Shown piece after piece: positions 1 through 9,087 of a stretch of 64,000 nucleotides of DNA (position 1 is the stretch's first letter; each line of letters begins with the position of its first letter). Source of the stretch: Oscillospiraceae bacterium (GTDB lineage Bacteria > Bacillota > Clostridia > Oscillospirales > Ruminococcaceae); assembly GCA_900768995.1 (NCBI GenBank), contig CAAGEZ010000036.1, forward strand, positions 1-64,000, given 5' to 3'. The translations under genes and the position numbers were made by a program. Below the pieces are notes generated by a model. That model had not been told where the DNA came from. It did not search any database and worked only from the letters and a program-made list of their open reading frames with translations.

Positions 1-145
1 CAATTTAATTATACCAAAGTTGGTTGGCTGTTTCTATATTTTATAGTGATTTTTTGTTTTATTATGTCTTGCAATCCCGCTTTATTTCTTTGTTTGCGGT
101 GTTTTGCTCAAGGCTATATAATTGATATCAAATGAGGTGAAGTCC

Positions 146-979
146 TTGTCTGAGTCAAAAAATAAACACAGATATATTTTTCTGCGAATCATAGCGATTC
201 TGTTTGCAGTATTCATTATACTTTCAATAATAAGCTTTCCTCTTAAAGTGCGGCACTACAGCATATCCACCCCCAAGGTCACAAAACCTGTCCGCATAGC
301 TCAGATATCCGATCTTCACAGCGAATATTACGGCAAGGGTATGAAAAATCTCCTTAATGCACTTGATGAGCAGTCCCCCGACATCGTTGTTCTCACAGGG
401 GATATTTTCGACGACATCAAGGACAATGGGAATACTCGGACATTTATTGAAGCGGCAGTGAAAAAATATCCCTGTTATTATGTTTCGGGAAATCACGAGC
501 ACAGAAAAAACGGCTGGAAGGCTTTCAGACAGGAAGCTGTTGAGATGGGCGTGACCGTTCTTGAGGGCGAGAATATCAACATCAATGGGATAACTGTTTG
601 CGGAGCATCATCAACGGGTGACGGCAGGCTTACCTTTGAGGAAAGCGTGGAAAAATGTGCTGATGAGGCGGGAGACAGTTTCAATGTTCTCCTTGCTCAT
701 TATCCCGAAAGAGTTGACTTTTACCGTTCTTTCGGGAAATTTGACCTTATACTTTCGGGGCACGCCCACGGGGGGCAATGGCGGGTGCCGTTCCTGATAA
801 ACGGCTTGTTTGCGCCTGAGCAGGGACTTTTCCCAAAATATGCGGGAGGAATATATCCGTCCGATGAGGGTACTCTTATCGTAAGCAGAGGGCTTGCACG
901 GACAAAAGAGCTAATTCCACGGATATTCAATAATCCCGAACTTGTTATTATCGATATTTTGCCCGAAGGTGAGGAATAA
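146..979 (+). CDS. membrane-anchored metallophosphoesterase (YkuE/YaeI type)
   Basis: Calcineurin-like phosphohydrolase that would cleave phosphate esters at a two-metal centre; the substrate is unknown. Residues 11-31 form one hydrophobic helix after a basic N-terminus, so the catalytic domain is probably outside the cell. The family's metal-binding blocks are present in order: DLH (56-58), GDIFDD (85-90), GNHE (115-118), AHYPE (184-188) and GHAHGGQ (205-211). I chose the TTG start because GAGGTGA ends five bases before it; a longer frame from a TTG 24 bases upstream has no ribosome site. The next gene begins two bases after the stop, so the two are probably co-transcribed. Family is secure, role is not. 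Confidence 0.85.
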   Translation: MSESKNKHRYIFLRIIAILFAVFIILSIISFPLKVRHYSISTPKVTKPVRIAQISDLHSEYYGKGMKNLLNALDEQSPDIVVLTGDIFDDIKDNGNTRTFIEAAVKKYPCYYVSGNHEHRKNGWKAFRQEAVEMGVTVLEGENININGITVCGASSTGDGRLTFEESVEKCADEAGDSFNVLLAHYPERVDFYRSFGKFDLILSGHAHGGQWRVPFLINGLFAPEQGLFPKYAGGIYPSDEGTLIVSRGLARTKELIPRIFNNPELVIIDILPEGEE

Positions 980-981
980 AG

Positions 982-1968
982 ATGAGGGCTGACCCTATAA
1001 AAATTGCAAAAATATCCGTGGGAGCTGTGGCGGCTGCGGCTGTGAGCTATGCTCTCGGACTTCAATATGCTGTGTCGGCGGGGATAATCTGCCTGCTGAC
1101 CATTCAGGACACAAGAAAAGAAACACTGAAAATAACGCTTAAAAGGCTCGGTGCATTCTGCGGCGGGGCAGTGCTCAGCTTTGCGGTATTCGGTATTTTC
1201 GGCTTCGGTTTTTTGCAGCTTGGTGCGGTGCTGGCACTGTTTCTTGCTTTCTGCGGCGTGCTGGATATGGGTGAGGCTGTGGCGATGAACAGTGTTATCA
1301 TCACCCACTATTTTGCGTCGCAGGACATATCTCTGCCGATGTTTGGCAATGAGATACTGCTCCTTGTCATCGGTGCAGGAACGGGCGTAGTGCTGAACAT
1401 TTTTATGCCCTCAAACAGGGGGAAAATACGGCAGATACAGCGTGAGACCGATGAGAGGATACGCCGCATAATCGGCAGAATGGCTGTGTATATCCTTGCG
1501 GAGGACAAGTCCGATTACACGGGAAGCTGCTTTGAGGAAACGGACAGACTTCTTGATGAGCTTCGCCGTGAAGCTGTGAAATACATCGGCAATTCTTTTG
1601 TAAGCGAAAAGGATTATTTTTACAAATACGTGGGAATGAGAATGGAGCAGTGCGTCATTCTTATGAGGATATTTACGGACATCAAGCGTTTGGACGGTGT
1701 TACCGAGCAGGCAGAGCCTATATCCCGATTCCTTGAAAAAACAAGTGACGAGTTCAGCGAGATAAATGATGCCGTGACTCTCCTTGCCGACCTTGATGGG
1801 CTTTTTGAGCATTATTCTGAGGAAATGCTGCCAAAGAGCCGTGATGAATTTGAAAACCGTGCTCTTTTGTATCACATTCTTTGCGACCTTAAAAGCTTCG
1901 TGACACTGAAAGCTGATTTTGCCGCCAAACTGGACGAGAATGAAAAAAATCGTTACTGGGCAGCCTGA
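982..1968 (+). CDS. FUSC/aromatic acid exporter family membrane protein
   Basis: Resembles the Gram-positive aromatic acid exporter (DUF939/ArAE_1) family: about six hydrophobic segments fill the first ~145 residues, followed by a ~180-residue soluble, charged, helical C-terminal domain. The N-terminal helix is rich in Ala and small residues, as in that family. Members are thought to export small organic acids or to act in cell-envelope stress, but no substrate can be read from the sequence. The start codon follows the preceding stop by two bases and uses GAGGAA of the preceding gene's end as ribosome site, which argues for translational coupling with the metallophosphoesterase. Confidence 0.75.
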   Translation: MRADPIKIAKISVGAVAAAAVSYALGLQYAVSAGIICLLTIQDTRKETLKITLKRLGAFCGGAVLSFAVFGIFGFGFLQLGAVLALFLAFCGVLDMGEAVAMNSVIITHYFASQDISLPMFGNEILLLVIGAGTGVVLNIFMPSNRGKIRQIQRETDERIRRIIGRMAVYILAEDKSDYTGSCFEETDRLLDELRREAVKYIGNSFVSEKDYFYKYVGMRMEQCVILMRIFTDIKRLDGVTEQAEPISRFLEKTSDEFSEINDAVTLLADLDGLFEHYSEEMLPKSRDEFENRALLYHILCDLKSFVTLKADFAAKLDENEKNRYWAA

Positions 1969-2128
1969 TTCTCTTATAGCATAAATGTCAGATATATGAA
2001 TTTTTATGCACTTTATTTTTACACATTTATCCAATTGCTGAAAACAGCGGCAAAAGCTATTAAATGCTGCAAACAAGATGTTTCAACTCGTAAAAAATAT
2101 TCCTCTGTAGGTTCATAAATTGACAATA

Positions 2129-2141
2129 GTGCTGTCAGCAC
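2129..2141. promoter_or_regulatory. 13-bp palindrome next to the LysR-gene promoter
   Basis: GTGCTGTCAGCAC is a perfect palindrome around one central base and ends exactly where the -35 hexamer of the following promoter starts. It could be an operator, perhaps for autoregulation by the LysR protein encoded just downstream. Position and symmetry are seen; the binding protein is inference. Confidence 0.4.
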
Positions 2142-2171
2142 TTGACAATTATATACTTTATGTGATATAAT
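2142..2171 (+). promoter_or_regulatory. sigma-A promoter of the LysR gene
   Basis: TTGACA and TATAAT are separated by 18 bases and lie about 50 bases before the LysR start codon. Both hexamers match the vegetative consensus exactly. Confidence 0.7.
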
Positions 2172-2226
2172 TATTAATGTATTCACGGCAAGTGAGAATG
2201 CATTAACTCGAAAGACGGTACTGAAA

Positions 2227-3111
2227 ATGGAACTTACACAGCTGAAATATTTCTATGCCGCAGCGGAATGCGGCCACATCACAAAGGCGGCGGAAAAGCT
2301 TCACATCGCCCAGCCCGCCCTTACACAGTCTATCCGCAGGCTCGAAAACGAGCTTGGGGTCAAGCTTTTTGTCCGCAAGGGCAGAAGTATCGCTCTGAGC
2401 CGCTGCGGGGATTATCTTTACAAACAGCTGGGGGTCGTTCTCAAAACTCTCGACCGTGTCCCCGATGAGCTTATGAAAATTTCCGAGCTTGAAGGCAAGA
2501 CCATCAGGGTGAACATTATCGCCGCTTCCCTGCTCACAACCGAGCTTATAATCGAATACAAACGCCTGCACCCCGACATCAAATTCATTCTTCACCAGAG
2601 CGAGGACGATGACTGCTGCGACTGCACCGTTTCCACAGACCTCCCCGAATATCTTCCCAACATACCGAAAAGCTGTCTCAGCAGAAGCTTTTCTGAGGAG
2701 ATAAAGCTTGCTGTGCCTGCCGATTCATACTATTCAAAGCTTGATTCGATACAGCTTTCCGACACCAAGGACAATGGTTTTATCAGTCTTTCGGGCTCAA
2801 AACCGTTCCACACCATATGCGAGGCGTTCTGCCGAAAGGTGGGCTTTGCTCCCGAGGTGGTTTTCGAAAGCGACTCCCCCTCCACCGTGAGAGGTCTCAT
2901 CGGCGCAGGAATGGGAATAGGCTTCTGGCCCTCATACACCTGGGGCGATATCAACACGGACAATGTGGTGCTGCTGCCCATATCCTACCCCAACTGCCGC
3001 AGAAAGCTCACTGTCATCTGCAACAACACCGAGTCCCCTGCCGCCTGCGAATTTTACGAATTTTTATGCAGACGTTTCGGTGAGATATCGGGGCAGACCG
3101 AGGAACAATGA
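2227..3111 (+). CDS. LysR family transcriptional regulator
   Basis: Full-length LysR-type activator/repressor (294 residues, usual ~300). The winged helix-turn-helix is at residues ~3-60: GHITKAAEKLHIAQPALTQ followed by the conserved QSIRRLENELG signature. The remainder forms the two-lobed effector-binding domain with the typical GxGIGFWPSY stretch near residue 235. The effector is unknown. LysR regulators usually control a neighbouring gene, but both flanking genes here point the same way and the downstream MFS gene has its own promoter; the palindrome over its own promoter fits autoregulation. Confidence 0.9.
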   Translation: MELTQLKYFYAAAECGHITKAAEKLHIAQPALTQSIRRLENELGVKLFVRKGRSIALSRCGDYLYKQLGVVLKTLDRVPDELMKISELEGKTIRVNIIAASLLTTELIIEYKRLHPDIKFILHQSEDDDCCDCTVSTDLPEYLPNIPKSCLSRSFSEEIKLAVPADSYYSKLDSIQLSDTKDNGFISLSGSKPFHTICEAFCRKVGFAPEVVFESDSPSTVRGLIGAGMGIGFWPSYTWGDINTDNVVLLPISYPNCRRKLTVICNNTESPAACEFYEFLCRRFGEISGQTEEQ

Positions 3112-3117
3112 TAATTC

Positions 3118-3152
3118 AAAGACCTTTCAGAAATCTCTGCAAGGTCTTTTTT
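3118..3152 (+). terminator. Rho-independent terminator of the LysR gene
   Basis: AAAGACCTT pairs with AAGGTCTTT around a short inner hairpin (CAG/CTG), followed directly by a T-rich run. It lies seven bases after the stop codon. Confidence 0.85.
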
Positions 3153-3199
3153 GTTGCTTTTCACACAAACAGAAAAATAATTTTGTATTATATGCCAAA

Positions 3200-3228
3200 T
3201 TTACAAATATTTGAAATTATTTTATAAT
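3200..3228 (+). promoter_or_regulatory. sigma-A promoter of the MFS gene
   Basis: TTTACA, 17 bases, TATAAT, ending 34 bases before the MFS start codon. One mismatch in the -35 hexamer. Confidence 0.6.
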
Positions 3229-3262
3229 TATAATTGTTTATTCATATGAAAGGGGTTTTTAA

Positions 3263-4306
3263 ATGGAACGAAAAGCGATGACAGCGGTGTATTCCGCTGC
3301 ACATTTTTTAGTTGACCTGTCCTGTGCATTTCTTATGATGAGATTTATACTCGGCGGTGCAAGCGAAAATTTTCTTATCTACAATTTCTGCGCATTCGCT
3401 TTGCAGATGCCCATAGGCATAATTCTTGACAAGCTTGGCGGAGGACACCGTGCAGCATCTGTAGGCTGCGGGCTTATATTTTTAGCATATTTCGGAGTAT
3501 TTGCCGGACTGCTCACCCCTGCGGCGATATGTGCGGGAGTGGGGAATGCTCTTTTCCACGCAGGAGGCGGAGTTTATGTGCTGGACAAATATGAAAGCTC
3601 GGGTGCTCTCGGCGTGTTCGTCTCCCCCGGTGCGGTGGGACTTTATCTCGGAACGGTCTGGGGCAGGGGCAGTGAAATGTCCTATATCCTGCCTATGGCG
3701 GCAATGCTCATAGCGGCTGTGTTCATTTTTGCAGCACCGTACATTTTTAAATGCGATGATAAAAGGGGCAGGGCTGTGGAAACTTTCTTTGATTTCAAGG
3801 CATCATTCCCCCTTTGCGCAGCGGCGTTTATGTTCTTTGCGGTGGTGGTCATCAGGAGCTACGGCGGATTTGCATTGTCATATCCTTGGAAAATAACTCC
3901 TGCGGCGGCATTCACGGCGGTAATAATGACAGCGGGCGGCAAGGCTCTTGGCGGCTTTGTTTCGGACAGGTTAGGCAAGGAAAAAACAGCGGCGGTATCA
4001 ATGGTGCTGGCGGCTGTGCTGTACCTGTTCTCAAATAATATCGTCTGCGGACTTGCGGCGATACTCATTTTCAATATGTCAATGCCCATAACACTGAGGG
4101 CGGCGGCGGATATTTTCAGGGGCGGCAGAGGTTTTTCATTCGGGCTTCTCACCTTTGCGCTGTTTCTTGGGTATGTGCCATCGTACATATATGGCGGGGT
4201 GCAGATAAGCAGGACTGCAATGTGCATTCTCTGCATTCTCTCGGCGGTAATGCTGCTTGGGGGCTTTGCTCTGATGAAGAAAACGGTACAAAAAAATGAC
4301 GGCTGA
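3263..4306 (+). CDS. MFS family transporter
   Basis: Integral membrane protein of 347 residues with about ten to twelve hydrophobic segments and the layout of a major facilitator: a MPIGIILDKLGGGHR loop (~50-65) corresponds to the family's motif A, and a second copy, GGFVSDRLGKEK (~230-241), sits in the second half. It is somewhat short for the family (usually ~400). Substrate cannot be inferred. The start follows GAAAGGGG at good spacing. Its last 11 bases overlap the start of the next small membrane protein, which suggests coupled translation. Confidence 0.8.
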   Translation: MERKAMTAVYSAAHFLVDLSCAFLMMRFILGGASENFLIYNFCAFALQMPIGIILDKLGGGHRAASVGCGLIFLAYFGVFAGLLTPAAICAGVGNALFHAGGGVYVLDKYESSGALGVFVSPGAVGLYLGTVWGRGSEMSYILPMAAMLIAAVFIFAAPYIFKCDDKRGRAVETFFDFKASFPLCAAAFMFFAVVVIRSYGGFALSYPWKITPAAAFTAVIMTAGGKALGGFVSDRLGKEKTAAVSMVLAAVLYLFSNNIVCGLAAILIFNMSMPITLRAAADIFRGGRGFSFGLLTFALFLGYVPSYIYGGVQISRTAMCILCILSAVMLLGGFALMKKTVQKNDG

Positions 4307-4652
4307 TATCCTTATTTCAATGGGCTGGGCACTGCTCCTGACTGTTCTCCTTGAAGGTCTTTTCGGGGTAATATGGGGCGTAAGGGGCGGCAGGAATTAC
4401 ATAATTATGCTCCTTGCAAACGTTATGACGAACCCTTTGGTAAATGTTATCCACAGCTTTTTTGCATATGAGCTTAGGCTTGGCGGTGTTGCTATGGCGC
4501 TTATAACGGCAGTGCTGGAATTTGCCGCTGTAATTGCCGAATGGCTCGTTTATAAAAACAGGACGGACATAAAAAAGCCACTGCTTTTCTCACTCTGCGC
4601 AAACGGCTTTTCATTTTTATGCGGAATTTTGATAAATATTTTTCTGAGGTGA
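4296..4652 (+). CDS. small hydrophobic membrane protein, unknown function
   Basis: 118 residues with about four hydrophobic helices and little else; I do not recognise a family. Its start lies inside the 3' end of the MFS gene (11-base overlap), and the ribosome site of the next gene, GAGGTGAT, covers its own stop region, so the three genes are likely expressed together. A partner role for the transporter is possible but unsupported. Confidence 0.65.
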   Translation: MTADILISMGWALLLTVLLEGLFGVIWGVRGGRNYIIMLLANVMTNPLVNVIHSFFAYELRLGGVAMALITAVLEFAAVIAEWLVYKNRTDIKKPLLFSLCANGFSFLCGILINIFLR

Positions 4653-4658
4653 TATTAT

Positions 4659-5516
4659 ATGACATTAAAAAGAATGTTCTGTACAATTATTGTGGCGGCA
4701 GCTATGACGGTTTTTTCGGGAGCGGCGGTTTACGGTGATATGATCGCCGAACCCGACAACTCATTTTATTACGATAATTATGAAAGCTACGAATACATCG
4801 AGTCGAGACCTTTTGAAGCACTTGAAGATGCGAAGCTGCTGAAAGATCCCAATGGAAAAGCTGTAAGCAAAAATGTCAGAAAGGGCGATAAATTAAATAT
4901 CAGCTTTACATACACTGACAAAAACGGTGAGGTATGGGGCTGCTGTATGTTTTATGGCTCTGCCGATGCGGACAGTGACGGCTGGATAAAAATGTCGCAG
5001 GTAAAGGAAATATACAATGTTTTCACATTTATTGACGAACACAGTGACGAATTTTCGGATTACAGCGGCGAGCTTGATGACTATATTCCGCAGGAAAAGG
5101 TCGTTTTGTGGGAATATCCATATTCGGAAAACTGTTATTCGGTAAAAGCCGAGGACTGGTTTACAAAAAAGGATTATCCGTTTAAGAATGAGATAGCCGA
5201 CAAATGCTGGACGGACGAAAACGGGAATATGTGGATATACAGCGGAAAATGGGCAACAAAAGATTTTGGGTTCAACGACCGCTGGGTATTTCTCCCCGCT
5301 CCCGAAGCCACCGATCTTTCAAACTTCGGCTATGACATTTCCGCAAACGAGGGAACGGCTGTCTCGGGTCAGCTTGTTGACGAAATGACGGAAAATGCAA
5401 GGGAATTTGCGGAACGCTCCGTGAACCCCGCAGGGCGCTCGCTGATGCTGCCTGCCGCCTTGTCAGCGGGAGCGGCCGTTGTTTCGGTGATGCTCATAAA
5501 AGCTATGAAAAAATAA
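4659..5516 (+). CDS. secreted, membrane-tethered protein of unknown function
   Basis: 285-residue protein with a clear signal peptide (basic start, hydrophobic core, cleavage expected around AAVYG, ~residue 26) and a C-terminal hydrophobic helix at ~265-282 ending in KAMKK, so it is exported and anchored at its C-terminus. The region at ~60-120 (LKDPNGKAVSKNVRKGDKL, then WGCCMFYG and DGWIKMSQV) reads like a bacterial SH3-type fold, which often binds cell wall. The rest is rich in aromatic and acidic residues. Third gene of the MFS cluster. Topology is well supported; SH3-like assignment is inference. Confidence 0.7.
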   Translation: MTLKRMFCTIIVAAAMTVFSGAAVYGDMIAEPDNSFYYDNYESYEYIESRPFEALEDAKLLKDPNGKAVSKNVRKGDKLNISFTYTDKNGEVWGCCMFYGSADADSDGWIKMSQVKEIYNVFTFIDEHSDEFSDYSGELDDYIPQEKVVLWEYPYSENCYSVKAEDWFTKKDYPFKNEIADKCWTDENGNMWIYSGKWATKDFGFNDRWVFLPAPEATDLSNFGYDISANEGTAVSGQLVDEMTENAREFAERSVNPAGRSLMLPAALSAGAAVVSVMLIKAMKK

Positions 5517-5525
5517 ATGATGACT

Positions 5526-5570
5526 ATGCCGCATAAACCGCTTCATTTCACGGTCTATGCGGCATATTTA
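5526..5570 (+). terminator. hairpin terminator after the MFS cluster
   Basis: ATGCCGCATA pairs perfectly with TATGCGGCAT across a 20-base loop, followed by a short T-rich stretch. It lies ten bases after the last stop of the cluster. Confidence 0.7.
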
Positions 5571-5720
5571 TTTGCAGAAAAACTTTTTGAATAAAATTCA
5601 AAAAAAATTTTAAAAAGCAGTAGAAATTTCCGAAATAATGTGATATAATTAATGTATATATAGCCGATTTATGGTGACACATACCACGGCTGCAAGCTCC
5701 CCGCAGAAAGGATTGATTTT

Positions 5721-6452
5721 ATGGCACTGACGGAAAGCACTGCTGTGCTGAAAGATTGGATAGACAGCTCTGACAATATTGTTTTTTTCGGAGGAGCAGG
5801 AGTTTCCACCGAAAGCGGTATCCCTGATTTCCGAAGCGTGGACGGTCTTTACAATATGAAATACAAGTATCCCCCCGAGACAATTCTGAGCCACAGCTTT
5901 TTTTGCAATCATATAAGCGAATTTTACGAATTTTATAAGGACAAGATGCTTTATCTCGATGCAAAGCCCAACAAGGCTCACCTTGCACTGGCAGAGCTTG
6001 AACGCCGTGGCAAGCTCAAAGCCGTTATCACTCAGAATATCGACGGACTTCATCAGGCTGCGGGCAGCAAGGTGGTCTACGAGCTTCACGGCTCCGTTCA
6101 CCGCAATTACTGCGTAAGATGCGGTGCTTTCCACGATGCCGAGTATATGAAAAATTCTCCCTTTATCCCCCAGTGCTCACAGTGCGGCGGACTTATAAAG
6201 CCCGATGTGGTGCTGTATCAGGAGGGGCTCAATCAGCAGACGGTGAATGCTGCTATCGAGGCTATCGAAAACTGCGATGTGCTCATTATCGGCGGCACTT
6301 CCCTGTCGGTATATCCCGCAAGCGGACTTATCGAGTATTATCACGGAAACAAGCTTGTGCTCATCAACAAGAGTGCAACTCAGTTTGATGACAGAGCTGA
6401 CCTGCTCATTCCCGAAAGCATCGGTGAAACTCTTGACTATTGCGTAAATTAA
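5721..6452 (+). CDS. SIR2-family NAD-dependent protein deacylase (sirtuin)
   Basis: Complete bacterial sirtuin of 243 residues. It would remove acyl groups from protein lysines while consuming NAD, releasing nicotinamide and O-acetyl-ADP-ribose. Visible: NAD-binding GAGVSTESGIPDFRS (25-39), TQNID (104-108), catalytic His in ELHGSVH (His123), four zinc cysteines at 131, 134, 152 and 155, and GTSLSVYP near residue 193. No N-terminal extension, as expected for a cytosolic CobB-like enzyme. The next gene, nadC, makes NAD precursors, so an NAD consumer and an NAD producer are expressed side by side (gap 22 bases). Confidence 0.95.
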   Translation: MALTESTAVLKDWIDSSDNIVFFGGAGVSTESGIPDFRSVDGLYNMKYKYPPETILSHSFFCNHISEFYEFYKDKMLYLDAKPNKAHLALAELERRGKLKAVITQNIDGLHQAAGSKVVYELHGSVHRNYCVRCGAFHDAEYMKNSPFIPQCSQCGGLIKPDVVLYQEGLNQQTVNAAIEAIENCDVLIIGGTSLSVYPASGLIEYYHGNKLVLINKSATQFDDRADLLIPESIGETLDYCVN

Positions 6453-6474
6453 CTCTGAAAGGAATCTTATAAAA

Positions 6475-7314
6475 ATGCTTTTACCCGAATTTTATGTTGA
6501 CGATATTATCAAAAGAGCACTGTCTGAGGACATAAACTACATAGACCTTGCAACAGACCTCCTTATCCCCGAGGACGAGATATCCACAGCCGAATTTGTT
6601 TCAAAGGCTGAGGGTGTTCTTGCGGGAATCGACTGCGCTCTCAGAACATTTACATTTATTGACAGCTCTGTTAAGTGCGAGATATTCATTCACGACGGCG
6701 AAAAGGTGAAAAAGGGCGATGTCATCGCAAAGGTCGTTGGAAAGACTCGCTCTATCCTTAAGGCTGAGAGAACATCTCTGAACATCTTGCAGCATATGTC
6801 AGGCGTTGCCACCGCCACAAACAAGCTCGTTGAAGCCTGCGCAGGCACAAAGGCATCTATCGTTGACACAAGAAAGACGCTCCCGGGTCTCAGAGCACTT
6901 GAAAAGTACGCTGTTACTGCAGGCGGCGGAAGAAACCACCGCTACAACCTCTCCGATGCGGCAATGCTCAAGGACAACCACATTGATGCTTACGGCTCGA
7001 TCACTGGGGCTGTTTCTGCTCTGAAAAAGAAGATCGGTCATATGGCAAAGATAGAGGTGGAGGTCAGAAACAAGGAGGAGCTTAAAGAGGCTCTCGGCTG
7101 CAATGTTGATGTTATTATGCTTGACAATATGACTCCCGAAGAGATGACAGAGTGCGTTAAAATTGCTGACGGCAAGGCTGTTCTTGAAGCTTCGGGCAAT
7201 ATCAATATCGACACCGTTGCCGCTGCTGCCGCTACAGGAGTTGACATCATTTCCGTTGGCGCTATAACCCATTCGGTAAAGGCATTCGATATTTCACTTA
7301 AAATAAGAAAATAA
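6475..7314 (+). CDS. nadC: carboxylating nicotinate-nucleotide diphosphorylase (quinolinate phosphoribosyltransferase)
   Basis: NadC converts quinolinate and PRPP to nicotinate mononucleotide, CO2 and diphosphate, the entry of de novo NAD synthesis. At 279 residues it has the usual length, with the N-terminal alpha/beta sandwich and the C-terminal barrel carrying the signatures RTSLNILQHMSGVAT (~101-115), TRKTLPGLR (~132-140), GGGRNHRYNLSDAAMLKDNH (~149-168) and VDVIMLDN (~210-217). No nadA or nadB is in the window, so the quinolinate-forming enzymes must be elsewhere or quinolinate is salvaged. Co-directional with the sirtuin and the radical SAM gene. Confidence 0.97.
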   Translation: MLLPEFYVDDIIKRALSEDINYIDLATDLLIPEDEISTAEFVSKAEGVLAGIDCALRTFTFIDSSVKCEIFIHDGEKVKKGDVIAKVVGKTRSILKAERTSLNILQHMSGVATATNKLVEACAGTKASIVDTRKTLPGLRALEKYAVTAGGGRNHRYNLSDAAMLKDNHIDAYGSITGAVSALKKKIGHMAKIEVEVRNKEELKEALGCNVDVIMLDNMTPEEMTECVKIADGKAVLEASGNINIDTVAAAAATGVDIISVGAITHSVKAFDISLKIRK

Positions 7315-7327
7315 AGGAAGAATTAAA

Positions 7328-7936
7328 ATGAAGGGTCTTACCTTTGTTTATGCGGTACACGATAATCTGTACATAAATCTTACCAACCGCTGTCCCTGCA
7401 ACTGCACATTCTGTATCCGTCACAACGGCGACGGTGCATACGGCAGCGACAGTCTCTGGCTTGAAAGAGAACCAACCTGTGAAGAGGTCATCGGTGAATT
7501 TGACAAGTATGATATGAGCAAATTCAGCGAGATAGTTTTCTGCGGCTACGGCGAGCCTATGGAAAGGGCTGAGGACGTGGCATTTATCAGCAAGGAGCTG
7601 AAAAAGCGATATCCTGACAAGCTCATCAGGCTAAACACAAACGGACTTTCCGACAAGATTCACGGCAAACCTACCGCTCATCTGCTGAAAGACGCCGCAG
7701 ACATCGTTTCCATAAGCCTTAACTCGGGCAATGCGGAGGATTACAACAAGGTGACACGTCCGAAATGGGCGGACAGCTTTGAGGCATTGCTCAGATTTGC
7801 GGAGGACTGCAAGAAATATGTTCCCAAGGTGATGTTCACGGTGGTGGACGTTATCTCGGAGCGTGAGATAAACGAGAGCAAGGCTGTTTCGGAAAAACTG
7901 GGCATTCCTCTCAGGATTCGTCCCTATGATTCTTAA
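7328..7936 (+). CDS. small radical SAM protein (TatD-linked type)
   Basis: 202-residue radical S-adenosylmethionine protein. The 4Fe-4S cysteines are Cys22, Cys26 and Cys29 in CPCNCTFC, preceded by YINLTNR; the SAM-binding block appears as GYGEPM (~74-79) and LNTNGL (~102-107). There is no SPASM or Twitch extension, so it holds a single cluster. Length and sequence match the small family often found fused or next to TatD nucleases, whose reaction is not established. No tatD gene is visible here; the neighbours are nadC (13 bases upstream) and an aldose epimerase. Confidence 0.85.
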   Translation: MKGLTFVYAVHDNLYINLTNRCPCNCTFCIRHNGDGAYGSDSLWLEREPTCEEVIGEFDKYDMSKFSEIVFCGYGEPMERAEDVAFISKELKKRYPDKLIRLNTNGLSDKIHGKPTAHLLKDAADIVSISLNSGNAEDYNKVTRPKWADSFEALLRFAEDCKKYVPKVMFTVVDVISEREINESKAVSEKLGIPLRIRPYDS

Positions 7937-7957
7937 TACATAAAGGAGTTTTTTACT

Positions 7958-8965
7958 ATGGAAACCTACGCAAGAAAGGCTATACACAAGGGTGCAGAGG
8001 TCGTTGAGCTATCTGCCGGCGGTTATTATGCTATCGTTGCCCACGGTCTCGGTTCAAATGTGCTCAGATTCAGAGACAACAAGAGAGGAATGGAAATTTT
8101 CCGCTACAACGGCAGCATTTCTATGGGCGAGATAATGAATGCTCCCGAAATTTGGGGTCTGCCTACGCTTTATCTTCCCAACCGTTTTGAAAGCGGTCTG
8201 CTCCGTACATCGGACGCACTTTACCGTCTCCCCGTCAATGAGGAACGCTTCGGAAATCACCTCCACGGCTTTATCCAGAAGAGAGCATACACCGTTAAGG
8301 ATATGGCTGCAAAGGGCAATACCGCTTATGTTGTGAACGAATATGTTTACGATGAAAAGGACTTTTTCTATAACTGTTTCCCCGTTAAATTCACCGTTCA
8401 GATCAAGATCGAGCTTTCGGACAAGGGTTTGACGCATACCGTAACTCTTATCAATCAGTCCGACAAGATGATGCCCATTTCTCTTGCAACCCACACCACA
8501 ATCAATGCTCCATTCGTTGACGGCGGACTTCAGGAAAATATCAGACTTCAGGTTCCTGCCAAGGAGCACATTCTCTTCAACAAGTCCAAGTGGCTTCCCA
8601 CAGGCAAGAGGACAAAGCTTTCCGATTATGACAGGCAGTACGTTGAGGGAACCTGTCCTGTGCTTAAGGACATCTGCAACGATATGTACTCAGGCGACAC
8701 TCTTACACTTAACGGCAAGCCTTTCCACGGCACAATTATGACCGACACCGACAGCGGCAAGATGATATGCAACGAGGTGGACGACCACTACAAGTTCTGG
8801 ATAGTATGGAACCACAACGGTTTTATGAACTATTTCTGCCCCGAGCCTATGACCGCTCAGGTAAATGCACCTAACCTTGATATGCCTGCTGAGCTAAGCG
8901 GATATGAGGAGCTTGCTCCCGGAAAGACATATTCTGCTGCCCAAAGATTTTTTACATTGGGATAA
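7958..8965 (+). CDS. aldose 1-epimerase family protein
   Basis: 335-residue galactose-mutarotase-like enzyme that would interconvert the anomers of an aldose. The catalytic/substrate motif NHLHGF is at ~105-110 and a second conserved His appears in THTTINAPF (~182-190); FCPEPMTAQVNAPN near residue 300 corresponds to the C-terminal sugar-binding block with a conserved Glu. The start has AAAGGAG at good spacing. It ends the sirtuin-nadC-radical SAM run and is followed by a hairpin terminator. Which sugar it acts on is not readable. Confidence 0.88.
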   Translation: METYARKAIHKGAEVVELSAGGYYAIVAHGLGSNVLRFRDNKRGMEIFRYNGSISMGEIMNAPEIWGLPTLYLPNRFESGLLRTSDALYRLPVNEERFGNHLHGFIQKRAYTVKDMAAKGNTAYVVNEYVYDEKDFFYNCFPVKFTVQIKIELSDKGLTHTVTLINQSDKMMPISLATHTTINAPFVDGGLQENIRLQVPAKEHILFNKSKWLPTGKRTKLSDYDRQYVEGTCPVLKDICNDMYSGDTLTLNGKPFHGTIMTDTDSGKMICNEVDDHYKFWIVWNHNGFMNYFCPEPMTAQVNAPNLDMPAELSGYEELAPGKTYSAAQRFFTLG

Positions 8966-8993
8966 TGTGCTGTAATTGATATATTAATAAGTT

Positions 8994-9040
8994 CTGCTGT
9001 ATAATTATAACGAGTATGAATTATACAGCAGTTTCCTTTT
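8994..9040 (+). terminator. terminator after the aldose epimerase gene
   Basis: CTGCTGTATAATT and AATTATACAGCAG form a perfect 13-bp stem with a 12-base loop, followed by TTTCCTTTT. Confidence 0.8.
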
Positions 9041-9087
9041 GTACCGAAATGTGCAGAAGATGAATAACACAGAAAGGTGTATTTCAG

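Noticed and set aside
1411..2076. 221-residue antisense open frame over the FUSC gene end
   Set aside because: No ribosome site, no family, and the rightward gene is convincing.
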